In this document: positions 1-6,161 of the stretch, one piece after another
How the letters are laid out: each line of letters begins with the position of its first letter
Position numbering within the stretch: position 1 is the first letter of the stretch
DNA from: SG8-30 sp037443885
GTDB lineage: Bacteria > Pseudomonadota > Gammaproteobacteria > Steroidobacterales > Steroidobacteraceae
DNA length: 16,541 nucleotides
Assembly (NCBI GenBank): GCA_037443885.1
Contig: JBBINN010000057.1
Coordinates: forward strand, 1-16,541
Direction of reading: 5' to 3'
Program-made: the position numbers and the translations under genes
The notes under the pieces: generated by a model
Databases searched by the model: none
Seen by the model: the letters and a program-made list of their open reading frames with translations, nothing else
What the model was told of the DNA's origin: nothing

Positions 1-170
1 GCCACTGCGAGCTCGTGTGCGTGGACGGCGCGGTGATCGTCCGCGACCTGAGTGCAGGCGGCACCTTCCTCAACGGCGAGCGCGTGGCGGGCGAAGCGCG
101 CCTTTCGGCCGGCGACCGCCTGCGACTGGGTCGGCCCGGCGTCACGCTCGACCTCGTGGCCGTGGGCTGA
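1..170 (+). CDS. FHA-domain protein, C-terminal fragment
   Basis: The window opens inside this gene; the first full codon is at position 3 and the stop TGA is at 168-170. The 55 visible residues are the second half of a forkhead-associated domain, the fold that binds phosphothreonine peptides. The pattern VRDLSAGGTFLNGERV followed by LSAGDRLRLG matches the conserved D-L-S-x-x-G-T-x-x-N-G and L-x-x-G-D-x-L-x-L-G blocks of the family. The protein ends right after the FHA fold, so FHA is the C-terminal domain. Its stop overlaps the start of the next gene by one base (TGATG), which points to one transcript and translational coupling with the VWA gene. FHA and VWA genes often sit together in phosphorylation-regulated secretion or envelope systems. 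The N-terminal part is unknown. Confidence 0.85.
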   Translation, partial: HCELVCVDGAVIVRDLSAGGTFLNGERVAGEARLSAGDRLRLGRPGVTLDLVAVG

Positions 171-1264
171 TGGCACGCCGGCGCGCCGAGGCCTGGAGCA
201 TGTCCTTCCTGGACGTGATCAGCTGCGGCTTTGGTGCGGTGGTCCTCTTCTACACCATCATCAGCGCGCAGGCGGGCCTCGCGCGGATCGACGCGAGCCG
301 CGACCTGCAGGCCGAGGCCTCGCGCCTCGAGCAGCAGGTGCTGGAGGGCTACAAGCATCTCGCGGAGCTGCGTAACGCGCTCTCCTCCACCGACGAGGAG
401 CGGCGCCGCGCCGAGGGCCTGTCGCGGCAGGTGCTGGAAAAGCTCGAGGTCACGCGCGAGGAGCTCGCGCGCTACCAGTTCGACACGCTGGCGCGCCGGG
501 AGAGCCTCGAGCGGCTCAAGGCCGACCTCAAGTCGCTGGAGGAGGAGGCGCGGCGGCTGCAGGCCGCCGCGGACGAGGTCAAGACCGGCACGCAGGTCCG
601 CACGGTGCAGGGCGACGGCGACCGCCAGTATCTCACCGGCCTCAAGGTCGGCGGCCGCCGCAACCTCATCCTGGTCGACGCGTCGGCGAGCATGCTCGAC
701 GAGACCCTGGTGAACATCATCCGCCTGCGCAACATGCCGGCGGAGCGCAAGCTGCGCTCGCAGAAGTGGCAGCAGGCGATCGGCACGGTGGACTGGATCT
801 CCGCCCAGCTTCCGGCGGAGTCGCAGTTCCAGGTCTACGCCTTCAACACGAAGGCCTGGCCGCTCGTCGAGGGCAGCGACGGCCGCTGGCTCGCCGCGAA
901 GGACAGCGAGGCGATGGGCAACGCGCTCAAGACCCTCAGGCGCACCGCGCCGCACGACGGCACCAGCCTCGAGAATGCCTTCGCCGTGATCGGGCGGCTC
1001 AGCCCCGCGCCCGACAACGTCATCCTCATCACCGACGGGCTGCCGACGCAGGGCGCCGCGCCGCCCACCGTGCGCACGCTCGTCGACGCGAGCGACCGCG
1101 AGCGCCTGATGCAGCAGGCCGTGCGTTCGCTCGGCCGCAGCCCGCCGCCGGTCAACATCGTGCTGCTGCCGATGGAGGGCGATCCGTCTGCGCCCACCTA
1201 CTTCTGGCGCCTTGCGCAGGCGACCCGCGGCTCGTTCGTGAGCCCGTCGAGGGACTGGCCATGA
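170..1264 (+). CDS. Membrane-anchored coiled-coil VWA-domain protein (first of two paralogues)
   Basis: 364 residues, start ATG chosen because it overlaps the upstream stop as TGATG; the frame is open further upstream but lies inside the FHA gene. A short basic N-terminus (MARRR) precedes one membrane segment at about residues 12-32 (FLDVISCGFGAVVLFYTII), predicting a cytoplasmic N-terminus and a periplasmic body. Residues about 40-145 are charged and heptad-like, a coiled coil. The VWA domain spans about 160-364 with a complete metal-ion-dependent adhesion site: D170-x-S172-x-S174, T265 in DGTS and D289 in ITDG. Asp15 at the membrane edge sits in an F-x-D-h-h-S context like that of MotB/ExbD-type proteins. 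Function is not established; I infer a structural or force-coupled envelope component. The stop overlaps the next start (ATGA). Confidence 0.88.
   Translation: MARRRAEAWSMSFLDVISCGFGAVVLFYTIISAQAGLARIDASRDLQAEASRLEQQVLEGYKHLAELRNALSSTDEERRRAEGLSRQVLEKLEVTREELARYQFDTLARRESLERLKADLKSLEEEARRLQAAADEVKTGTQVRTVQGDGDRQYLTGLKVGGRRNLILVDASASMLDETLVNIIRLRNMPAERKLRSQKWQQAIGTVDWISAQLPAESQFQVYAFNTKAWPLVEGSDGRWLAAKDSEAMGNALKTLRRTAPHDGTSLENAFAVIGRLSPAPDNVILITDGLPTQGAAPPTVRTLVDASDRERLMQQAVRSLGRSPPPVNIVLLPMEGDPSAPTYFWRLAQATRGSFVSPSRDWP
197..229 (+). repeat. 33-bp exact direct repeat, copy 1 (VWA membrane segment)
   Basis: This stretch is identical to 1297-1329 base for base and encodes SMSFLDVISCG in the first VWA gene. 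The sequences diverge on both sides. The identity includes third codon positions. Confidence 0.9.
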
Positions 1265-2283
1265 AGCGCCGCCAGCGCCGCGACACGGACGTCTTCAGCA
1301 TGTCCTTCCTGGACGTGATCAGCTGCGGCCTCGGCGCGGTCATCCTGCTGCTGGTTCTGAACGAGGTCGGCGAGCCGATCCAGCTCGAGCAGGCGCGCGA
1401 GGACCTCGACAAGCAGATCCAGCGCCTCGAGGAGGAACTCTACGACCTGCGCGGCACCTCGACCGTGCTCGAACGCGAACTCCGCGCGCGCGTGGAGCAG
1501 CTGTCGGAGGAGCAGCGGCGCGTGGCCCGCCTGCGCGGCGACCTGTCGCTGATCGAGGGCCAGTACGCGGCGAGCAAGGGCGAGGCCGAGACCATCAACC
1601 TGCTCGAGGGCAGCCTCACGGTCGCGCGCCAGTCGCTGACCGACGAGATGAAGCGCCTGCTGGGAGCGGACTTCCGCCGCAGCGCCGACCAGCCGATCGG
1701 CGGCATCCCGGTGGACAGCGAGTACGTCATCTTCATCGTGGACACCTCCGGGTCCATGCAGAACCACAACTGGCTGAACGCCCAGCAGAAGATGCGCGAG
1801 GTGCTCGAGATCTACCCGCGCGTCAAGGGCATCCAGGTCATGGACGACATGGGCGGCTACATGTTCAGCGAGTTCCGCGGTCGCTGGATCCCGGACTCGC
1901 CGGCGCGGCGCAAGTTGATCCTGGACACCTTCCGCCGCTGGCAGTCGTTCTCGAACTCGAGCCCGGTCGAGGGCATCGTGGCGGCGATCCGGACCTTCCA
2001 CACGCCCGAGCACCGTATCAGCATCTACGTGCTCGGCGACGAGTTCACCGGTCCCTCGATCCAGGACGTCGTGGACCAGATCGAGCGGATCAACCCGCGG
2101 GACCGCAACGGGCGGCCGATGGTGCGAATCCACGCGCTCGGCTTCCCGCTGCCGCAGAACGTGCCCCAGTACACGAGCGTCCGCTATGCCACACTCATGC
2201 GCATCGTCAGTGCGCGCAATGGAGGAACCTTCGTGGGCCTGACCGCCGAGTCCTTCGAAGCCGCCCGCCGCGGGAGGAGCTGA
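1261..2283 (+). CDS. Membrane-anchored coiled-coil VWA-domain protein (second paralogue)
   Basis: 340 residues; the start ATG overlaps the upstream stop by four bases (ATGA). The layout repeats that of the preceding gene: basic N-terminus (MKRRQRR), one membrane helix at about residues 15-33 beginning with SMSFLDVISCGLGAV, a coiled coil from about 37 to 125, then a VWA domain from about 150. The MIDAS is D161-T-S163-G-S165 with a later acidic residue, D260, in VLGDE; the usual threonine appears to be serine (SSPVEG), so metal binding is plausible but less certain. Outside the membrane segment the two paralogues differ strongly, suggesting a heteromeric pair rather than redundant copies. The LGDEF string here is part of the VWA fold, not a diguanylate cyclase motif. 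Confidence 0.87.
   Translation: MKRRQRRDTDVFSMSFLDVISCGLGAVILLLVLNEVGEPIQLEQAREDLDKQIQRLEEELYDLRGTSTVLERELRARVEQLSEEQRRVARLRGDLSLIEGQYAASKGEAETINLLEGSLTVARQSLTDEMKRLLGADFRRSADQPIGGIPVDSEYVIFIVDTSGSMQNHNWLNAQQKMREVLEIYPRVKGIQVMDDMGGYMFSEFRGRWIPDSPARRKLILDTFRRWQSFSNSSPVEGIVAAIRTFHTPEHRISIYVLGDEFTGPSIQDVVDQIERINPRDRNGRPMVRIHALGFPLPQNVPQYTSVRYATLMRIVSARNGGTFVGLTAESFEAARRGRS
1297..1329 (+). repeat. 33-bp exact direct repeat, copy 2 (VWA membrane segment)
   Basis: Second copy of the 33-bp repeat at 197-229, encoding the same SMSFLDVISCG start of the membrane helix in the second VWA gene. Spacing between copy starts is 1100 bp. Confidence 0.9.
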
Positions 2284-2287
2284 GCGG

Positions 2288-3082
2288 ATGCGTCCCGGTA
2301 ACCTCGTCCTGCTCGCCGCGGCGCTGGCGCTGACCGGGTGCTCGGCCGTGAAGCTCGAGCCGAAGCAGCCGTTGCCGCCGCCGCTCATCGATCAGCTGCC
2401 CGTCGCGGTGGCGGTGTCCTACCCCCAGGAGTTCCGCGGGTTCGTCCACAAGGAGCGGCGCGCGGGCGTGGACTACGAGGCGATCCTCGGTCCTGCGCAC
2501 GTGGACCGCTTCGGCGCGCTGATCGAGGCCATGTTCGAGAAGGTCGTCCAGGTGGGCGAGCCTGCCGAGGCCGCTTCGCTCGAGCCGCCGGTGCGCCTGG
2601 TCGTCGAGCCGCGTTTCGAGGATTTCGCGTTCCTGACGCCGAGCGACCTCGCCGGTGACTACTACACGGTCACGATCCGCTACCGCGTGGACGTCTACGC
2701 CCCCTCGGGCGAGCGCGTGGACGCCTTCGTCTTCACCGGTTTCGGCCGCGAGCGCAGCGGCACCTTTTCCGGCACCGAGCCGCTGGCGCGCGCGACCCAG
2801 CGCGCGATGCGGGATGCGGGAGCCAAGTTCGCGATCGAGTTCACCGAGCAGGCAAGCGTGATGCGCCTGCTGCAGATGGGCGGGATGGAGATGCTGCCGG
2901 TCGAGTCTCAACTGCCGGCCGGCGGCTCGGCAGGGGGCGCGGCCTCGGCCCCGGCTGCGCCTTCTTCCGGACCGTCGGGCGGCGTGACGCCGCCGGAGTC
3001 CGGCGCTTCCTCCGCGGAACCGCCGGCCGTCACCGAGGGGCCCTCCGCCGAGGCGCCGGCGCCGCCGGAACGCGCCTCGTAG
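2288..3082 (+). CDS. Outer-membrane-type lipoprotein of unknown function with Pro/Ala/Gly/Ser tail
   Basis: 264 residues. The start ATG lies about 8 bases after GGGAGGAGC, a good ribosome binding site, and 4 bp after the second VWA gene. The N-terminus is a short lipoprotein signal, LALTGC, with the acylated cysteine at residue 18 and serine at +2, which favours outer-membrane sorting. A globular region (about 30-200) contains alternating segments such as YYTVTIRYRVDVYAPSGERV and ends with an alanine-rich helix, a pattern seen in several small envelope lipoproteins; I do not recognise the family. Residues 207-264 are low complexity (P, A, G, S) and are encoded entirely opposite the end of the convergent TPR gene. 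Co-transcription with the VWA genes suggests it anchors or receives that assembly at the outer membrane. Confidence 0.85.
   Translation: MRPGNLVLLAAALALTGCSAVKLEPKQPLPPPLIDQLPVAVAVSYPQEFRGFVHKERRAGVDYEAILGPAHVDRFGALIEAMFEKVVQVGEPAEAASLEPPVRLVVEPRFEDFAFLTPSDLAGDYYTVTIRYRVDVYAPSGERVDAFVFTGFGRERSGTFSGTEPLARATQRAMRDAGAKFAIEFTEQASVMRLLQMGGMEMLPVESQLPAGGSAGGAASAPAAPSSGPSGGVTPPESGASSAEPPAVTEGPSAEAPAPPERAS
2908..3082. other. 175-bp antisense coding overlap of two convergent genes
   Basis: The plus-strand lipoprotein gene ends at 3082 and the minus-strand TPR gene ends at 2908, so 175 bp encode both C-termini. Both products are rich in Pro, Ala, Gly and Ser here, and both begin their low-complexity tail at about the edge of the overlap. 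Confidence 0.85.
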
Positions 3083-4533
3083 TCCCGCGCGAACTCGAAC
3101 CAGGTCTCGCTCAGGCGGTAGCCGGTCGTTGCAACGGGCTGGCCCTCCGCAAAGGCCGGACTGAAGATCGCCCGCCGCAGGGCGCGCTGCAACTGCGTGG
3201 ACTGCATCTCGGAGAGGTTGCCGCCCGCCGCCTCCACGTTGACGGGCTGGCCGTTGGCATCCAGGTCCACGCGGAATTCGCCGCGCAGCTCGACGATCTC
3301 GGTGCCGGAGAGCAGCCGGCTGCGCCGCTGCCCGGCCGGGGCGCGATAGAGGAGTCGCCGGGGCGAGGCCAGCGGGTTGGCCGTGCCGTCCGCCCCGGCC
3401 AGCGCCTCGAGCCGCGGCCAGGCGCGCTCGTAGTAGCGCAGGGCCTCCGCGGTGTTGCCGGCGGTCATGAACCAGTCGCCGTGCTCGAGCAGCGTCCGGG
3501 ACAGCAGCGCGTCGGGCGGGTCGGCGCTCGACTCGAGCAACGACAGTGCCTGGTCGAGCGCCTTGCGGCCCTCCGGATCCGGTCGCAACCGGCTGGGCGT
3601 CGGTTGCTGGATCGCCGCGCCCGCCGGCATCGTCGCGCGGGCCCGCGCCGCGGCCATCGGCTCGCCGTAGCGCAGCATCGGGTCCTGGGCCTCGACCAGG
3701 GACTCGGGGTCGTCGGCGAACTGAAGGCGGTGCGTGCGTGCGATGGAGAGCAGCGCGTTGATCGTTGCCGGGTTGCGACCGCCGCTCTCCCGCGAGGCGA
3801 TGTCCAGGGCCCGCTTGTACAGCAGCCGGGCGGCAGCGTAGCGGCCCGTCGCTTCGTACCACTCCGCGAGCTCGTTGACCCGCGGCAGGGCACGCTGGTC
3901 GCCGTGGCCGAAGCGCCTCTCGACGATCTGGAGCGCGTAGCGCCGCTCGCGGTCGATCCCCTCGGCGTAGCCGACGGCCGAGTAGGCGCGGACCAGCGCG
4001 TCCATCAGCTCCAGCTGCTCGAGGTTGAAGAGGCCGGCGGCGCGGCGGCTCACCGCGATGGCCCGCTCGAGCTGCTCGGCGGCGAGTGCCGGCTCGCCGA
4101 GCGCGTTGTAGGCCGCACCGAGGCCGGCCATCGGCGCGATGAGCCTGCGGGAGCCGATCCCTTTCGAGCTCTCGAGCAGGTCCAGGGCCTTGCCGAAGCT
4201 GACGAGCGCAGCCCGCGGCTCGCCGGCCCGCAGCTCGGCGACGCCGAGGTTGTTGTAGGCGGTGGGCAGGTCCTCGTGATCGGGGTCGAGGCGCTCCGTC
4301 AGCTCCAGGACCTCGCGCGCGAGCGGCACGGCGTCGGCGTAGCGGCCCTCGGCGACCAGGGCCTTGAAGCGCTCGTAGACCTCGCCGCGGCGGGCATCGA
4401 GCGCGGCCGGGTCGGGCGAATCGCTGCCCGGCGGCTGCGGCACGGGCAAGCCGACATCGGTCGTCGCGGCGCCGGCCTCGGCCAGCACGGCAAGGCTGGC
4501 GAGGAGCAGGGCGTGGCGCAGGATCGGCGTCAT
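2908..4533 (-). CDS. Exported TPR protein with TonB-like C-terminal domain
   Basis: 541 residues. I chose the ATG at 4533 because it begins a signal peptide (MTPILRHALLLASLAVLAEA, probable cleavage near residue 22); the longer frame lies over the methyltransferase end, and no strong ribosome binding site is visible. Residues about 48-270 and 325-380 form helical TPR-type repeats (for example AYNNLGVAELRAGEPRAAL, AYNALGEPALAAEQLERAI). Residues about 411-480 resemble a TonB C-terminal domain: GEFRVDLDANGQPVNVE, a helix, then FSPAFAEGQPVATTGYRL, the usual f-x-P-a...G-x-P-V pattern. The last 53 residues are low complexity and overlap the lipoprotein gene antisense. It probably acts in the periplasm as a scaffold. 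TonB-like domains also occur without true TonB function. Confidence 0.82.
   Translation of the reverse strand: MTPILRHALLLASLAVLAEAGAATTDVGLPVPQPPGSDSPDPAALDARRGEVYERFKALVAEGRYADAVPLAREVLELTERLDPDHEDLPTAYNNLGVAELRAGEPRAALVSFGKALDLLESSKGIGSRRLIAPMAGLGAAYNALGEPALAAEQLERAIAVSRRAAGLFNLEQLELMDALVRAYSAVGYAEGIDRERRYALQIVERRFGHGDQRALPRVNELAEWYEATGRYAAARLLYKRALDIASRESGGRNPATINALLSIARTHRLQFADDPESLVEAQDPMLRYGEPMAAARARATMPAGAAIQQPTPSRLRPDPEGRKALDQALSLLESSADPPDALLSRTLLEHGDWFMTAGNTAEALRYYERAWPRLEALAGADGTANPLASPRRLLYRAPAGQRRSRLLSGTEIVELRGEFRVDLDANGQPVNVEAAGGNLSEMQSTQLQRALRRAIFSPAFAEGQPVATTGYRLSETWFEFARDYEARSGGAGASAEGPSVTAGGSAEEAPDSGGVTPPDGPEEGAAGAEAAPPAEPPAGS
2978..2994. repeat. Perfect inverted repeat inside the antisense overlap
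   Basis: Eight-base arms (GGCGGCGT and ACGCCGCC) flank a single central base at 2986. The symmetry explains why both antisense products contain the peptide GGVTPP at this point. No T-run follows on either strand, so it is not a standard intrinsic terminator, although it sits between convergent genes. Confidence 0.7.
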
Positions 4534-4591
4534 CGCATCGAACCGCCGGGTGAGTACCCGGGGACCGCCGGGTCGGCCACCCAAGCATTGC

Positions 4592-4610
4592 GCGCCGGCG
4601 CCGCCGGCGC
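4592..4610 (-). terminator. Possible terminator hairpin after the methyltransferase gene
   Basis: A perfect 8-bp stem (GCGCCGGC / GCCGGCGC) with a 3-nt loop lies 8 bases past the stop codon of the minus-strand methyltransferase gene and before the TPR gene start. There is no U-tract, so termination is only a possibility; it could equally be a stability element. Confidence 0.35.
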
Positions 4611-4618
4611 AACCGCGG

Positions 4619-5710
4619 TCAGCCGCTGCTCGCCGGCTTGCGGAAGAGGTAGTGCGACACCAGCCACTGGCGACCGCCCTCGTAGCCGAACAGTTCGGCA
4701 CAAGCCATGAAGAACACCCGCCAGTAGACCCACCAGCGGCGCACGTCGTTCCCGCCGTAGGCCTGCGCCAGCACGGGCATCAGCTCGTCCCGGTGGCGGT
4801 CCATGTTGGCGAGCCAGTGCTCGGCGGTGCGCTGGTAGTGGGTGCCGTCCACCTGCCAGTGCGACTCGATCCCGAGGTCGCGCTGGAAGTAGAGCAGCAG
4901 GTCGTCTGAGGGCATGATCCCGCCGGTGAAGAAGTAGCGCGCCATCCAGTCGGAGGCGTCGCGCACCTCGAAGGGGTAGGCCACGTCACGGTGCGTGAAG
5001 ATGTGCACGAACAGCGTCGCCTCCGGCTTCATCCATGAGGCCACGCGGCGCAGCAGCTCGTCGTAGTTGCGCATGTGCTCGAACATCTCGACGGACACCA
5101 CGCGGTCGAACTCGGCCTTGGGCAGCTCGAGGCGGTTCATGTCGCAGGTGATAACCTCGAGGTTCGCGAGCCCGCGCTCCGCGGCACGCGCGTCGATGTG
5201 CTGCTTCTGGGTCCTGGAGTTCGACACGACCGTGATGCGGGAGCGGGGGAAGTGCTCGGCCATCCACAGCGACAGCGAGCCCCAGCCGCAGCCGAGCTCC
5301 AGCACCCGGTCGCCGTCCCGGATGCCGGCGCGCTCGGTGCTGATGCGCAGCATCTCCGCCTCGGCGGCGTCGAGGTTGTCCACGCCCGGCGCGTAGTAGC
5401 AGCAGGAGTACTTCATGTGCCGGCCGAGCACGCGGGTGAAGAACTCCGTCGGCACCTCGTAGTGCTGCTCGTTGGCATCCACGGTGTTGATCGCCACCGG
5501 GCTGGCGCGCAGGCGTGCCAGGAAATCCATCAGCCGCCGCTGCTGTTCCTCGGGGGTGCCGCGGGTCTCCTGCGCGAGGCGCTGCGCGACCAGGCGGCGG
5601 ATGCCGGCGCGGATCAGCCAGTCCGGCAGGATGTCGCGCTCCAGCAGCCGGGCGGCCAGCGAGGAGGCGACCGGGTCGGCGGCGTCGGGGTGGGTGGTGG
5701 TCGTGGTCAT
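4619..5710 (-). CDS. Class I SAM-dependent methyltransferase, cyclopropane synthase / coclaurine N-methyltransferase-like
   Basis: 363 residues; the ATG at 5710 follows GAGGTGA by about 4 bases. It has the family entry motif QHYEVPTEFF (82-91), MKYSCCYY (99-106) and the SAM-binding glycine motif VLELGCGWGS (136-145), then VSVEMFEHM. Residues matching the bicarbonate-site Cys, Glu, His and Tyr of E. coli cyclopropane fatty acid synthase appear to be present (C103, Glu of MFEHM, His of FVHIF, Tyr of THYQRT). By memory, the second half (RYFFTGGIMPSDDLLLYFQ, YWRVFFMACAELFGYEGG) reads closer to plant coclaurine N-methyltransferases and their bacterial relatives than to E. coli Cfa, and the protein is slightly shorter than Cfa (382). 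The substrate is therefore open: unsaturated phospholipid acyl chain or an amine. It lies 9 bp downstream of the DUF1475 gene. Confidence 0.9.
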   Translation of the reverse strand: MTTTTTHPDAADPVASSLAARLLERDILPDWLIRAGIRRLVAQRLAQETRGTPEEQQRRLMDFLARLRASPVAINTVDANEQHYEVPTEFFTRVLGRHMKYSCCYYAPGVDNLDAAEAEMLRISTERAGIRDGDRVLELGCGWGSLSLWMAEHFPRSRITVVSNSRTQKQHIDARAAERGLANLEVITCDMNRLELPKAEFDRVVSVEMFEHMRNYDELLRRVASWMKPEATLFVHIFTHRDVAYPFEVRDASDWMARYFFTGGIMPSDDLLLYFQRDLGIESHWQVDGTHYQRTAEHWLANMDRHRDELMPVLAQAYGGNDVRRWWVYWRVFFMACAELFGYEGGRQWLVSHYLFRKPASSG

Positions 5711-5719
5711 CTCGTCACC

Positions 5720-6067
5720 TCAGGCGGCACGCCGCAGGAGAATGGCGGAGGCGGGCTCGTCGTCCCGCAGGCGGGCGAGCTCGCGCAGCACGTAGGCGGC
5801 CATCGCCATGTTGCCGAGGCCCATGATGGCGACGAACCAGCCGATGCGGGCCGCGGCGCGTGGCTCCTTGTAGAAGACCCAGGCGTAGAAGGTGATGAAG
5901 CCGTAGTAGGCGTCGATCAGCGCGGCGATGGTCCACCAGCGGTCAGGTCCGTCCACGAGGCCGCGCCAGTCCCAGACGGCCTGCTGGGTGCTCGCCCAGC
6001 TCGTATAGGCGAAGAGCGAGACCAGGATGAAGCCGAACAGGAGCTTGAGGCTGGTGCGAGCGGACAT
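5720..6067 (-). CDS. Small membrane protein, DUF1475-like
   Basis: 115 residues. The ATG at 6067 is preceded by GGAGGA at about 6 bases, a strong ribosome binding site, so I prefer it to the longer open frame. Three hydrophobic helices are visible at about 7-25, 45-66 and 75-95. The central block, ALIDAYYGFITFYAWVFYKE, together with SLFAYTSWAS, matches my recollection of the DUF1475 family, found in bacteria and plants and without known function. Only 9 bp separate its stop from the methyltransferase start, so the two genes are almost certainly co-transcribed, and the protein may support that enzyme at the inner membrane. The family call is from memory of its motifs. Confidence 0.8.
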   Translation of the reverse strand: MSARTSLKLLFGFILVSLFAYTSWASTQQAVWDWRGLVDGPDRWWTIAALIDAYYGFITFYAWVFYKEPRAAARIGWFVAIMGLGNMAMAAYVLRELARLRDDEPASAILLRRAA

Positions 6068-6161
6068 CGGGTTCCTCCAGGGCCGGTGGCGGGGTCCATT
6101 GCGCCTGGTCCTGGACCGACCGCGCGACCAGCCCTTCGTTCCCCTGCGCAGGACGGATTCG

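Noticed and set aside
2035..2046. LGDEF string in the second VWA protein as a possible GGDEF site
   Set aside because: It lies on a VWA strand at the MIDAS Asp and has no surrounding diguanylate cyclase fold.
2207..4612. 801-codon minus-strand frame across the TPR gene
   Set aside because: The product is Arg/Ala/Pro-rich without motifs; the frame ending at 2908 gives a signal peptide, TPR repeats and a TonB-like domain.
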